Shown here: positions 16,737 through 26,098 of the stretch, in pieces
Numbering within the stretch: the first letter of the stretch is position 1
How the letters are laid out: each line of letters starts with the position of its first letter
Made by a program: the position numbers and the translations under genes
Notes under the pieces: model-generated
What the model was told of the DNA's origin: nothing
The model's input: the letters and a program-made list of their open reading frames with translations, nothing else
Database searches by the model: none
DNA from: JAKEFM01 sp035695825
GTDB taxonomy: Bacteria; Planctomycetota; UBA1135; JAKEFM01
Assembly (NCBI GenBank): GCA_035695825.1
Contig: DASRRH010000019.1
Coordinates: 1-64,000 of the forward strand
Direction: 5' to 3'
DNA length: 64,000 nucleotides

Positions 16737-19700
16737 GTGCGCTCCCCGACCCGAGCCCTCGCGTTCGGCGCAGTCGCGGCACTCGCGCTCCTCCTCGCCG
16801 CGCTCTTCCTCCTCCAGGGCGAGGGAGGCTCGGGCGGAACCGAGGCCTTAGGGACGTCGGGAGGGACCTCCTCCGGGGAACCGGAGGCGCCCCTGGCCCC
16901 GCACGGTCCGGAAGGAGCCCTCGAGAGCGCGGGCGCGGCCCGCAGCGCGCCGTCGCCCGACCTCGCCGTCCGGAGGACGAACGCCGTCCGCGGCCGGCTC
17001 GTGACGAAGGGGGACGAGAAGCCCGTCTCAGGGGCCCTCGTCACGCTCCGGACGGAGGAAGAACGGATCGACTACCCGGAGACCCTCGCTCTCCTCGGTG
17101 GAGCCGACGTGGTCGCCTCACTTCGTCGCGAGGGGATCTTCGAGGAGGGCCTGCGCGCGGTGGGGGGGTGGAAGCCGGTGCACGCGGGACGCTCCGGCGC
17201 GGACGGCGCGTTCTCGATCGCGGTGCCCCCCGAGCTCCCCCAGTTCCGATTCGAGGTCGACGCAGAGTTCGCCCGCGCCTCTGAAGCGTCCGCGCGGTGG
17301 TTCGCCGTCGGCAGCCCCGAGGTCGAAGCGGGCATCACGCTGCGCCTCGATCCGGCGGGCGAAATCGAGGGGACGCTCCGATCGGCGTCCGGCCGGCCGG
17401 TCGCAGGAGGGCGGGCCTCCGCCTCTCCGGGGGGGTGGGGCGGCCGCGGCGTCGACGCCGACGCCGCGGGGCGCTTCTCGATCCGCGGCCTCGCTCCGGG
17501 GCGCTACGGGATCGCCGCCCTCGGCGAGGGGTGCGGGCCGGCGAGCCGCGCCGACCTGGACGTCCGCGCCGGGGAGGTCACGCGGGTCGACCTCGACCTG
17601 CCGCCCGAGTCGTTCCTCTCCGGCCGCGTCGTGGACGAGGAGGGACGCGGGGTCGCGCGCGCGCGCGTCGACGCGAGGCCGAACGAGAGCCTGGGCTCGA
17701 ATCCGCAGGAGCTGCGCTACGGCCGCGCGATCACGGACGCCGAGGGGAGATTCCGGGTCGGTTCGCTCCGCTCCGGGAAGCACGACCTCGTCGCGTTCCG
17801 GGTCGGGCGGCTATCCCCGAAGGCCGAGACGGTCGACGTCCCGGCGGGGTCGGGGGTCGCGGATCTTCGGCTCGTCCTCGCGGGGGGCCGCTCCCTGGCG
17901 GGGCGCGTCTTCGACGCATCGAGAGCCCCCGTCGTCGACGCCGAGGTGACCGCGCGCACGGACCGCGCGGCCCAGCGCTCGCGCGGCGTGTTGCGGATGC
18001 GCGGCTCGAGCCCGCAGTCGACCGTGACCGCCGCCGACGGAACCTTTCGGCTGGCGGGTCTCGACGAGGGGCCGTACGTCGTCTCGGCCTCGCTCCAGGG
18101 GCGCGGGCGCGCCGAGCGCCGCGAGGTCTCTCCGGAGGTCGAGGAACTCCTGCTCGTCCTCGAGGCGACCGGCGCGATCGTGGGGAAGGTCCGCGACGCG
18201 GAAACGGGGGAGCCGGTGCTCCGCTTCGAGGTCGGCGCGGAGCGGCGGGATCCCTCGCGCGGGCCGAACTTCAGCGAGGGGCAAGGGGGAAGGCCCTTCT
18301 CGACGAAGGACGGCTCCTTCGAGCTGCGGGACCGGAAGCCCGGCACCCACGAGCTGGCGGTGCGCGCGAGGGGCTACCTCGCCGAGAAGGTGAAGGGGAT
18401 CGAGGTGAAGGCGGGGGAGACGACGGGAGGCCTCGAGGTGGCGCTGCGCAGGGGCGCCTCGATCCGGGGGCGGATCGTCGACAGGGCCTCGGGCGCGCCC
18501 GTCCCGGACGCAGCGGTCGTGGCAGACCCTGTCGAGACCGGAGAGGAGACCGAGATCTCCGGCGAGAACGTCGAGGGGGAGCCGAGCGGCCTCGACGGCT
18601 CCTTCGAGACCGCGGGCCTCGTCCCGGGAACCTGGCGGGTCTGGGCCACGCGGGAGGGATTCGTCCGAGTGCAGACCGATCCCGTCCGCGTCGGGGAGCG
18701 GCAGACGATCGACGGAGTCGTGATCGCGTTCTCGCGCGGGGGCGCGATCGACGGGTTCGCGGTCGGACCGGACGGGAATCCGCTCGCGGGCGGACGCGCG
18801 TCGGCCTCGCCCTCCGACCGGTCGGGAGGGGGGTTCTGGATGGAGGCCAGCCTCGGGTACCTGGGTCGCGGGGGACGCGGAGCGATCGTCGACGCCTCCG
18901 GCTACTTCCGGCTCGAGGGGCTCGAGCCGGGGAAGTACCTGGTCCAGGCGCAGCCGGCGAGGACGCCGGGCGAGCCACGGGCCGAGATCCAGAGGAAGAC
19001 GCTCCGGGGGCATGCGACCGTCGAGGAGGGGAGGGTCGGCCGGGTCGAGTTCGCGGAGGCGAAGGGGGGATGTCTCGTGCGCGGCCGCGTCCTCCGCGGG
19101 AACGAGGCGGTCGAAGGGGTGGACGTGTCGCTCGTCCCCAAGGAGTGGCCGAAGGACCAGGAGGTGAGGTCGATGCTCCAGTCGCGGCTCGGCGCGCGAT
19201 CGGGCCCGGACGGCTCGTTCGAGGTCCCGCACGCCCCGGCGGGGGAAGCGCGGGTCTCGGCCCGGACGAGTTCCGGCGGGACCGTCGACCAGACGGTCAC
19301 CGTGCCGGAGACGGGCACTCTCGCCGTCGAGCTGCGCTTTCCCCTCGGGGAGATCGCCGGGCGCGTCGTCGCCGCCGCCGACCGCTCTCCGGTCCCGAAC
19401 GTGCCGGTGACCGCCCTTCGGGCCGACGAGGGTGAAGCGAAGGATGGAAAGCGTTCGGCCGTGACGACCGGCGAGGACGGGCGGTACCGGATCCGCGATC
19501 TCGCGCCGGGCTCGTACCGGGTGCGGGCGGAAGCGGCTCCGGCCTGGAGCCGCGAGGAGAAGCATGCCACGCTCGCTCCCGAGGAGCGGGGGCCGTTCGA
19601 CGTCTCCGAGGGCTCCCCTACCCTCGTCGACCTCGCGCTCCCCAATGGCGGCAAGGTCCTCGTCACGGTCCGGGATTCCGAGGGGAAGCCTCGGTCGGAC

Positions 19701-20240
19701 GTCCAGGTCCAGCTCCGCGCGGCGGACGCGAAGAGCGGTTCCCGGACGGACGAGTTCGGCCGGGACTGGTTCGGGAGGGGCGCACAGACGGGTCAGGACG
19801 GGACGGCGCACATGCTCGGCGTGCCCGCGGGCCGGTACTTCGTCACGGCCTGGTTCGACGGGTACGCGAATTGTCCGAGCGAGGAGCGCGCGGTCCGCCT
19901 GGGAGAGGAGACGGCTTTCCAGGTCGACCTGCGGGAGGGGACGCGCCTCCGCGTTCGCCTCCTCGGTCCCGACGCCCGCCGGGTCAAGAACGGCTGGGTG
20001 AACCTCACCGACGCGCGGGGCGTCGAGTCGGTCGCGCGCCTGGAGAGAGCGGAGGACTCGGGTTCCGAGGAGCGGGGCCTGCTTCTCGCCCGCCTTCTCC
20101 CCGGGTCGTACGCGGTGAGGGGTTCGGTGCAGGGTTTCCGGACGTACGAGGGGACGGTCGTCGTCGGCTCCGCCTCGCCCCAGGACCTCGAGATCCGGCT
20201 CGAGCGCGAGGAGACGCAGCCGGCGGACGCGCCGCGCTGA
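16737..20240 (+). CDS. Giant membrane-anchored protein of carboxypeptidase regulatory-like repeats
   Basis: A 1167-residue protein with one N-terminal membrane segment (ALAFGAVAALALLLAALFLL) and then about a dozen transthyretin-like carboxypeptidase regulatory (CarboxypepD_reg-like) beta-sandwich repeats. These are visible as recurring 'G.V.D..G.PV..A.V' and 'DG.F.L.GL.PG.Y.V' motifs, for example SGRVVDEEGRGVARARVDAR and GRFSIRGLAPGRYGIAALGE. No catalytic domain is seen. The role is probably structural or adhesive at the cell surface; similar proteins are common in Planctomycetota and Acidobacteria. GTG at 16737 has a near-perfect AAGGAGG five bases upstream. The next gene begins within the stop codon (CTGA). 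Confidence 0.8.
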   Translation: MRSPTRALAFGAVAALALLLAALFLLQGEGGSGGTEALGTSGGTSSGEPEAPLAPHGPEGALESAGAARSAPSPDLAVRRTNAVRGRLVTKGDEKPVSGALVTLRTEEERIDYPETLALLGGADVVASLRREGIFEEGLRAVGGWKPVHAGRSGADGAFSIAVPPELPQFRFEVDAEFARASEASARWFAVGSPEVEAGITLRLDPAGEIEGTLRSASGRPVAGGRASASPGGWGGRGVDADAAGRFSIRGLAPGRYGIAALGEGCGPASRADLDVRAGEVTRVDLDLPPESFLSGRVVDEEGRGVARARVDARPNESLGSNPQELRYGRAITDAEGRFRVGSLRSGKHDLVAFRVGRLSPKAETVDVPAGSGVADLRLVLAGGRSLAGRVFDASRAPVVDAEVTARTDRAAQRSRGVLRMRGSSPQSTVTAADGTFRLAGLDEGPYVVSASLQGRGRAERREVSPEVEELLLVLEATGAIVGKVRDAETGEPVLRFEVGAERRDPSRGPNFSEGQGGRPFSTKDGSFELRDRKPGTHELAVRARGYLAEKVKGIEVKAGETTGGLEVALRRGASIRGRIVDRASGAPVPDAAVVADPVETGEETEISGENVEGEPSGLDGSFETAGLVPGTWRVWATREGFVRVQTDPVRVGERQTIDGVVIAFSRGGAIDGFAVGPDGNPLAGGRASASPSDRSGGGFWMEASLGYLGRGGRGAIVDASGYFRLEGLEPGKYLVQAQPARTPGEPRAEIQRKTLRGHATVEEGRVGRVEFAEAKGGCLVRGRVLRGNEAVEGVDVSLVPKEWPKDQEVRSMLQSRLGARSGPDGSFEVPHAPAGEARVSARTSSGGTVDQTVTVPETGTLAVELRFPLGEIAGRVVAAADRSPVPNVPVTALRADEGEAKDGKRSAVTTGEDGRYRIRDLAPGSYRVRAEAAPAWSREEKHATLAPEERGPFDVSEGSPTLVDLALPNGGKVLVTVRDSEGKPRSDVQVQLRAADAKSGSRTDEFGRDWFGRGAQTGQDGTAHMLGVPAGRYFVTAWFDGYANCPSEERAVRLGEETAFQVDLREGTRLRVRLLGPDARRVKNGWVNLTDARGVESVARLERAEDSGSEERGLLLARLLPGSYAVRGSVQGFRTYEGTVVVGSASPQDLEIRLEREETQPADAPR

Positions 20241-20668
20241 CGCTCCTCCTCGTCCACGCCGCCGCCACGCTCGCGCTGGCGGGCCTCGTCTGGTTCGTCC
20301 AGCTCGTGCACTACCCGCTCCTTGCGCGGGTGGGCGCGTCCGAGTTCGCTCGTTACGAGGCCGAGCACCTCTACCGGAGTCGGTGGGTCGCGGGCATTCC
20401 GATGGCGGTCGAGGGCGTCAGTGCCGTCCTCCTCGTCGCGAGGCCACCCGAAGGAATCCCGCGGACGTGGCCGTGGATCGGGCTCGCGCTCCTCGCCGGG
20501 ATCTGGGCCTCGACCTTTCTCCGGGAGATCCCGCGGCACCGGCGGCTCGCGCGCGGTTTCGACCCGGCCGTCCACCGCGCCCTCGTCGTGGGGAATTGGC
20601 GCCGGACGGTCGGATGGAGCGTGCGCGCGGTCCTCGCGCTCGCGATGCTCGGCCGCGCCTCGGGGTGA
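20237..20668 (+). CDS. Small four-helix membrane protein, uncharacterised; probable CTG start
   Basis: About 143 residues with four predicted membrane segments and a conserved look: LVWFVQLVHYPLLARVG, YEAEHLYRSRWVAGIPMAVE, TFLREIPRHRRLARGFD and NWRRTVGWSVRAVLAL. I recall uncharacterised bacterial membrane proteins with this pattern, but no function. There is no ATG, GTG or TTG that preserves the first membrane helix; the first in-frame GTG would cut it. The reading frame enters at a CTG overlapping the upstream TGA (CTGA), so translation probably begins there by coupling. Two other genes in this window show the same arrangement. Confidence 0.65.
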   Translation: MTLLLVHAAATLALAGLVWFVQLVHYPLLARVGASEFARYEAEHLYRSRWVAGIPMAVEGVSAVLLVARPPEGIPRTWPWIGLALLAGIWASTFLREIPRHRRLARGFDPAVHRALVVGNWRRTVGWSVRAVLALAMLGRASG

Positions 20669-20722
20669 AACTCGCCCTGCAATAGTGCTGGACGAACTCT
20701 GAGGGGACTCCTCCCGACTCGC

Positions 20723-21637
20723 TCACGACCCTCTCCCCGCCTCCTCTCCGCCACCCGACCGCGTCTCCGTGACAAGTCGCTCGAAGTCGGGCTCGCGCGC
20801 CGCCTCGAAGGAAAGGTGCTCCCCGGTCCGCGGGTGGTCGAAGGCGAGGCGATGCGCGTGGAGGAGAGGCCTCGCGATCCCGTGCGTCTCCCTGGCGCGG
20901 GCATTCGCCGCGGGGTCGCCGTAGCGAGGGTCGCCGAGGATCGGGTGGCCGATCGCCTTCAGGTGCGCCCGGATCTGGTGGGTGCGCCCGGTCTCGAGCC
21001 GCGCCTCGACGAGGGTGCAGTCACGGAGCCGCTCGAGGGAGCGGACGAGCGTGCGCGCGGGGAGCCCCGAGGAGTCGGGGACCGCCTTCGGCGCGTCCCC
21101 CATCGGCTCGTCGAGGATTCGAAGGGGGACGTCGATCACCCTCTCCCCCTCGATCGCGCCGAGAACGACGGCGAGGTAGACGCGCTCCACCCGCCTCTCC
21201 TCGACCGCGGCGGCCAGGGAGCGGAGGGTCTCCCCGTTCTTTCCGACGAGGAGGAGGCCCGAGGCGCCCCGGTCGAGGCGGTGCGCGAGGCCGGAGCCCG
21301 GGAACGCCTTCTCGAGGCGTTCCGCCACCGAGTCCCTCACGAGCGGGCCGCGGTGGACGGCGAGGCCGGGGGGCTTGTGGAGGACGAGGAGGTCGTCGTC
21401 CTCGTGGACGACCCCGAGGCGGAGCGCGAGGGTGGTCTCGACGAAGGGGGGGAAGTAGGCGAGGGTCTCGCCGGCGAGCACGCGCTCGCGGGCGGCCGCC
21501 CGGACGCCGTCGTGCCGGACGCCGCCCGACTCGACGAGGAGGCGGGCGACGCGCCGGGAGAGGTCGGGGTCGAGCTCGTGGAGGACGAAGTCGAGGCGCG
21601 CGCGGTCGAGCGCGGCGGGGACGAGGAGCTCCTTCAG
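20723..21637 (-). CDS. RluA-family pseudouridine synthase with S4 domain; probable CTG start
   Basis: A large-subunit rRNA pseudouridine synthase of about 304 residues. The catalytic motif GLAHRLDRGASGLLLVGKN contains the nucleophilic Asp, and ETGRTHQIRAHL and ILGDPRYGDP follow as in RluC/RluD. Counting only from the first GTG (21481) would lose the N-terminal S4 RNA-binding domain, which is plainly encoded upstream (ALDRARLDFVLHELDPDLSR, RVARLLVESGGVRHDGV). No ATG, GTG or TTG exists in that extension; the frame meets a CTG at 21637 that overlaps the carA stop (CTGA). An AAGGAG sits just after that CTG, so initiation slightly downstream at another non-standard codon is also possible. Confidence 0.85.
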   Translation of the reverse strand: MKELLVPAALDRARLDFVLHELDPDLSRRVARLLVESGGVRHDGVRAAARERVLAGETLAYFPPFVETTLALRLGVVHEDDDLLVLHKPPGLAVHRGPLVRDSVAERLEKAFPGSGLAHRLDRGASGLLLVGKNGETLRSLAAAVEERRVERVYLAVVLGAIEGERVIDVPLRILDEPMGDAPKAVPDSSGLPARTLVRSLERLRDCTLVEARLETGRTHQIRAHLKAIGHPILGDPRYGDPAANARARETHGIARPLLHAHRLAFDHPRTGEHLSFEAAREPDFERLVTETRSGGGEEAGRGS

Positions 21638-22764
21638 CGGCGGGTGCTCTCGATCAGCTCCCGGAAGCGCTGGAAGAGGTAGAGCGCGTCGTGCGGCCCG
21701 GGCGAGGCCTCCGGGTGGTACTGGACCGAGAAGGCCGGGAACTCGCGGTGCCGCATCCCCTCGATCGTCTTGTCGTTCAGGTTGAGGTGGGTCACCTCGA
21801 CCTCCTTCTCGATCCCCTTGAGATCGACGGCGAAGGAGTGGTTCTGGGACGTGATCTCCACCTTTCCGGTCGAGAGATCCTTGACCGGATGGTTCGCGCC
21901 GTGGTGGCCGAACTTCATCTTGTAGGTCCTCGCGCCGAGGGCGAGCCCGAAGACCTGGTGGCCGAGGCAGATCCCGAAGATCGGGACCCTGCCGAGGAGT
22001 TCCCTCATCGCGCGGGCGACGTAGTCGATCGGCGCGGGATCGCCCGGGCCGTTCGAGAAGAAGACCCCCGCGGGGGAGCGCGCGAGGACCTCCTTCGCCG
22101 GCGTCGCGGCCGGGACGACCGTCACGTCGAAGCCCGTCTCGACGAGCCCGCGCAGGATGTTGCGTTTGATCCCGCAGTCGTAGGCGACGATCGGGTGGCG
22201 GGGGCCTCGGACGGGCCCCATCTCGGGGCGGCCGAAGTCGACGAACCCCTCGGTCCAGCCGTACGGGGCGGCGCAGGTCACGTCCTTCACGAGGTCGATG
22301 CCGTCCGTGCCGGGGGCGCTGCGGATCCTCTCGAGGAGGCGCTTCGGGTCGGCGTCCTCCGTCGAGAGGATCCCCTGGATCGCCCCCCCCTGGCGGATGC
22401 GGCGCGTCAGGGCGCGCGTGTCGATCCCGTCGATCGCGGGGACCCCCTCGGTTTCGAGGTACTCCGTCAGCGTCGCCCGCGAACGGAAGTTCGAGGCGAG
22501 GGGGGAGAGGTCCCGGAAGACGAACCCCTCGACGTGGACCCGACCCGACTCGACGTCCTGCGGGTTCGCCCCGTAGTTTCCGATGTGGGGGTAGGTCATC
22601 ACGACCATCTGCCCGCGGTAGGAGGGGTCGGTCAGGATCTCCTGGTAGCCCGTCATCGCGGTGTTGAAGACGAGCTCGCCCGTGCGCTCCCCGGACGCCC
22701 CGACCGACCGGCCGCGGAGCACCGTGCCGTCCCCGAGGACGAGGAGCGCCGGGGGACGGATCAC
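21634..22764 (-). CDS. carA: Carbamoyl-phosphate synthase small subunit
   Basis: A 376-residue glutamine amidotransferase subunit that supplies ammonia for carbamoyl phosphate in pyrimidine and arginine synthesis. The N-terminal CarA-specific domain (VFNTAMTGYQEILTDPSY) is followed by the class I amidotransferase with nucleophile Cys in GICLGHQVFG and the catalytic HPEASPGP triad block. GTG at 22764 has GGAG six bases upstream and overlaps the larB stop (GTGA); its own stop overlaps the start of the pseudouridine synthase. carB is not in the window. Confidence 0.95.
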   Translation of the reverse strand: MIRPPALLVLGDGTVLRGRSVGASGERTGELVFNTAMTGYQEILTDPSYRGQMVVMTYPHIGNYGANPQDVESGRVHVEGFVFRDLSPLASNFRSRATLTEYLETEGVPAIDGIDTRALTRRIRQGGAIQGILSTEDADPKRLLERIRSAPGTDGIDLVKDVTCAAPYGWTEGFVDFGRPEMGPVRGPRHPIVAYDCGIKRNILRGLVETGFDVTVVPAATPAKEVLARSPAGVFFSNGPGDPAPIDYVARAMRELLGRVPIFGICLGHQVFGLALGARTYKMKFGHHGANHPVKDLSTGKVEITSQNHSFAVDLKGIEKEVEVTHLNLNDKTIEGMRHREFPAFSVQYHPEASPGPHDALYLFQRFRELIESTRR

Positions 22765-23543
22765 GACCGGCTCCGCCCGCGGCCGTCGGCGCCGACGGCG
22801 ACGGCGTTGATCAGGCCGGCCAGGTAGCCGCCCCCGAAGCCGTTGTCGATGTTGACGACGGAGACCCCCGCCGCGCACGAGTTGAGCATTGTGAGGAGGG
22901 GCGCGATTCCGCCGAAGGAGGCGCCGTAGCCGACGGACGTGGGGACGGCGACGACGGGCCGCGCGACGAGGCCGCCGACGACGGAGGCGAGCGCCCCCTC
23001 CATCCCCGCGACGACGACGAGCGCGTTCGCCTCCTGGAGGCGCGGCACCTCGCCGAGGAGCCGGTGGATGCCGGCGATGCCGACGTCGTAGAAGGTCTCG
23101 ACGCGGGCGTCCATCAGCTCGGCCGTGACGCGCGCCTCCTCGGCGACGGGGATGTCGGCGGTGCCGGCGCAGACGACGGCGACGAGCCCGCGCGGGGCGG
23201 GACCGCCGCCTCGCCGCGCGGTGATCGTCCGCGCGCGCTCGTCGTAGACGGCCTCGGAAACGCGCTCGCGGACCGCGCGCGCGATCTCGGGGGTGGCGCG
23301 GGTCGCGAGGAGGCGGTCGCCGTGGCCGAGGAGCTCGACGGCGATCCGCGCGACCTCCTCGGGCGCCTTTCCCTGACAGAGGATCACCTCGGGGAAGCCG
23401 CAGCGGAGGTGGCGATGCGTGTCGACCCGCGCGTGCTCGAGGTCGCGGAAGGGGAGCGCGCGCAGCTCCTTCATCGCCCCCTCGACGGAAACGCGGCCGG
23501 ACTTCACGCGGGCGAGGAGGGAGCGGACGTCGTCGGGGCTCAC
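22761..23543 (-). CDS. larB: LarB-like nickel-pincer cofactor biosynthesis protein
   Basis: A 260-residue protein with a PurE-like C-terminal domain: GTADIPVAEEA, YDVGIAGIHRLL, VVVAGMEGALASVVGGL and PTSVGYGASFGG. LarB carboxylates and hydrolyses nicotinic acid adenine dinucleotide as the first step of the nickel-pincer nucleotide cofactor of lactate racemase-type enzymes. No larC, larE or larA is nearby. The GTG start at 23543 is supported by family length. The stop overlaps carA by four bases. A PurE-like function of its own cannot be excluded, but the order of motifs fits LarB. Confidence 0.85.
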   Translation of the reverse strand: MSPDDVRSLLARVKSGRVSVEGAMKELRALPFRDLEHARVDTHRHLRCGFPEVILCQGKAPEEVARIAVELLGHGDRLLATRATPEIARAVRERVSEAVYDERARTITARRGGGPAPRGLVAVVCAGTADIPVAEEARVTAELMDARVETFYDVGIAGIHRLLGEVPRLQEANALVVVAGMEGALASVVGGLVARPVVAVPTSVGYGASFGGIAPLLTMLNSCAAGVSVVNIDNGFGGGYLAGLINAVAVGADGRGRSRS

Positions 23544-23674
23544 CGGGAAGGGGATTCTACGGAGCCGTGCGCGCTCGCACGAACCTCGGGCCGGCCGGAT
23601 CCCGCGCGCGCGCGTCGCCGCGTGCTCTCCGTCGTCGTCCCGGGCGCCGTCCCGCCCACGCTCCGCGGATCCCC

Positions 23675-25186
23675 TCAGCGCGGGGGCGGTCCGAGCACTT
23701 CCCACAGCTCGAAGGGAGGGGCGACCTCGACCCGCCGGGCGCGCGCCCCGGGGTCGGGGAACGGCGGCAGGAGAAGGAGGCGGGTCCCGTCCGGCGCGGA
23801 GCGGAGGCATCCGGCGAGTTCCGTCTCGTCCCGCAAGGGGAACACCTCGGAGGGGCGGTTGGTGTGGTACTGGATCATCCAGGGGCGCCAGGACCGGTCC
23901 CGCGCGTCGACGCCGAGGCGAGTCCCGCGGGGGAAGAGGATCGCCGGGGGACGGCGGTGCGCGTCGTGCTCGCGTTCGAGCCGGACCGCGAGCCCGAGGA
24001 GCGCGGGATCGGCTCCCCAGGCGTTGTTCAGCCTCCGGCGGGCTTGGTCGGCCGAAGCGAGCAACGCGATCGCGGCGGCGAAGAGGAGCGCGGCTCGACC
24101 CCACCGGCCCCGGGCCGCGAGGGACCGGGCGAGCGCCGCGAGAGGCCCCCCCGCGAAGGGGATCAGCGGAAGGAGGAGGAAGAGCACATAGCGGGGGGGG
24201 TAACGCGCCGTCATCCCCGCGCCGCTGGCGGCGAGCATCGAGAGCCCGGCGAGGCATGCCCAGCCCGCCGCCAGCGGGAGGGCCCGGCGGCGCGCGACCC
24301 TCCACGCGAGCCACGCTCCGGCCGCGACGAGCAGGAGCACCAGCGCGTGCTTCTCCGCGAGGCCCCGGGCATAGAAGAGGAAGGGATCGAGCGGCGAGGA
24401 GAAGTCGTACGGGTGCTCCTCTCCCCGGACGGCCCGGGCCCGGTCCACGGCGAACTGGATCGGGGAACCGAGCGCGATCCAGCTCGAGGCGAGCCAGCAT
24501 GCGGGAAAGAGGGAAAGGAGGGCGCAGGCCGAGGCCCTCCGCAGCCCCCCGACCCCCCGGGCGAGCAGGCAGAGGAAGCCGCCGAGCAGGGCGGCCGCGT
24601 ACCAGAGCTCGAAGCGGAACGTCGTCCCCAGCCCGATCCACGCCGCCGCCGCAAGGAACCGGCGTCCCCCGGAGGTCGGGGAGGTCGAAGCGCCGGGCCG
24701 CGCCCGCTCCTCCAAGCCCGCGAGCCAGGCGTCGAGTCCCGCCATCAGGGCGGGGAGCGCGAAAACCTCGGCCGAGGCGCCGAGCGACGTCACGAGGAGC
24801 ACGGGGTTCGCCGCCGCGACGAGCCCCGCGGAGAACCCCGCGACCGGGTCGTCCCACATCCGTCGCGCGATCCGGCCGCAGAGGTAGACGGCGGCCCCGA
24901 CGCCGAGGAGGCCCGTCGCGACGACGACGGGGCGCAGGTCCCCGACCAGCCGGAAGAGGGCCCCGAGGACGTAGAACTGACCCGAGAGCCAGACGTGGTC
25001 GGGGGGCGCGAAGAAGGGCCGGCGGGCCCACTCGAACGAGAAGGCCGCGCGGCAGTACTCGTCGCCGTCGGCGAGGGCGATCTGCTCCGTCCGCGCGAGG
25101 GCGTGGAGGACGAGGAAGGCCGCGAGGAGCGCGGCGGTGCGCGGGCCGAGGGGAGCGCCTCTCTCGGCGGCCGGCGCGGGCGCCAT
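23675..25186 (-). CDS. Polytopic GT-C-type glycosyltransferase (PMT/ArnT-like)
   Basis: A 503-residue membrane protein with about ten hydrophobic segments. An acidic motif sits in the first extracytoplasmic loop (ALADGDEYCRAAFSFEWARR), the place where GT-C enzymes such as PMT and ArnT keep catalytic Asp/Glu. These enzymes move a sugar from a polyprenyl phosphate to protein or lipid outside the membrane. It is divergent from a GT2 gene that could make the polyprenyl-phosphate sugar donor, which supports the call. The soluble C-terminal tail ends in a Pro/Arg-rich segment. No closer family name is warranted. Confidence 0.7.
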   Translation of the reverse strand: MAPAPAAERGAPLGPRTAALLAAFLVLHALARTEQIALADGDEYCRAAFSFEWARRPFFAPPDHVWLSGQFYVLGALFRLVGDLRPVVVATGLLGVGAAVYLCGRIARRMWDDPVAGFSAGLVAAANPVLLVTSLGASAEVFALPALMAGLDAWLAGLEERARPGASTSPTSGGRRFLAAAAWIGLGTTFRFELWYAAALLGGFLCLLARGVGGLRRASACALLSLFPACWLASSWIALGSPIQFAVDRARAVRGEEHPYDFSSPLDPFLFYARGLAEKHALVLLLVAAGAWLAWRVARRRALPLAAGWACLAGLSMLAASGAGMTARYPPRYVLFLLLPLIPFAGGPLAALARSLAARGRWGRAALLFAAAIALLASADQARRRLNNAWGADPALLGLAVRLEREHDAHRRPPAILFPRGTRLGVDARDRSWRPWMIQYHTNRPSEVFPLRDETELAGCLRSAPDGTRLLLLPPFPDPGARARRVEVAPPFELWEVLGPPPR

Positions 25187-25288
25187 AGGGTGGGGGGAGG
25201 CGGGGACGGGACTCTAGCGGAGGCGGGGGCGGGGGACGAACCCCCGCCCCGGGGCGCGGCCCCGCCCCCCGTGTTACGCTGCCTCTCG

Positions 25289-26098
25289 ATGGAGCCCGTC
25301 CGGAGGAACCGGCCGAAGAGCCTGCGGAGGCCGAGCCTCACGGTTCTCTTCCCGGCCCACAACGAGGAGGACTACGTCGCGGGGGCGATCCGTCTCGCCC
25401 TCCGCGACCTCGCCCCCCTCGTCTCCGAACTCGAGATCCTCGTCGTGGACGACGCGAGCACGGATCGGACGCGCCCGATCGCCGAGTCGATCGCGCGGGA
25501 GGACCCCCGCGTGCGCGTCCTCGCGCACGAGCGCAACCGGACCCTCGGCGCGACGCTGCGCACGGGTTTCGCGAACGCCCGCCAGGAGTTCGTCCTCTAT
25601 TCGGACATCGACCTCCCCTTCGACCTGAGCGAGGTCGCCCGGGCCTTCCGGGCGATTGAGTACGCCGGAGCGGACGCCGTCTTCGGGTACCGCCACGACC
25701 GGACCTCGGAAGGGCTCCGGCGCACGATCTACTCCTTCGCCTGGAACTGGATCGTGAGGCTCCTCTTCGGGGTTCGCGTCCGGGACGTGAACTTCTCCTT
25801 CAAGCTCCTGCGGCGCTCCCTCCTCGACCGCTTCCCGCTGCGGTCCGAAGGGTCCTTCATCGACGCCGAGCTGGTCGTCCGCTGCCAGCGTCACGGCGCG
25901 CGGATCGCGCAGATCGGGATCGACTACTTCCCGCGCAGCCGCGGCGTCTCGAAGCTCTCGGGCTTCCGGACGATCCGGAGGATGCTCGCGGAAATGCTTC
26001 GGATCGCGCCGGAGCTCCGGCGCGGGAGGGCCCCGGCCCCGAGCGGGACCCGTCTCCGGGAGGGTGCCCCGGTCCCCGGTGTCGGTCCCCGGGCGTAG
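25289..26098 (+). CDS. Family 2 glycosyltransferase (dolichyl-phosphate mannose synthase-like)
   Basis: A 269-residue GT-A enzyme. LTVLFPAHNEEDYV binds the nucleotide, ILVVDDASTDRT is the first Asp motif, and FVLYSDIDLPFDL supplies the metal-binding DxD-like region. EGSFIDAELVVRCQRHGARI is the conserved acceptor block of polyprenyl-phosphate sugar synthases. No membrane anchor follows, as in the short DPM1 type. ATG at 25289 fits the family start. It overlaps the methyltransferase gene by 35 bases and faces the GT-C gene, suggesting a donor-making role. Confidence 0.85.
   Translation: MEPVRRNRPKSLRRPSLTVLFPAHNEEDYVAGAIRLALRDLAPLVSELEILVVDDASTDRTRPIAESIAREDPRVRVLAHERNRTLGATLRTGFANARQEFVLYSDIDLPFDLSEVARAFRAIEYAGADAVFGYRHDRTSEGLRRTIYSFAWNWIVRLLFGVRVRDVNFSFKLLRRSLLDRFPLRSEGSFIDAELVVRCQRHGARIAQIGIDYFPRSRGVSKLSGFRTIRRMLAEMLRIAPELRRGRAPAPSGTRLREGAPVPGVGPRA

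Noticed and set aside
22761..23543. PurE (phosphoribosylaminoimidazole mutase)
   Set aside because: The protein is about 100 residues longer than PurE with a LarB-type N-terminal region, and no purK or other pur genes are adjacent.
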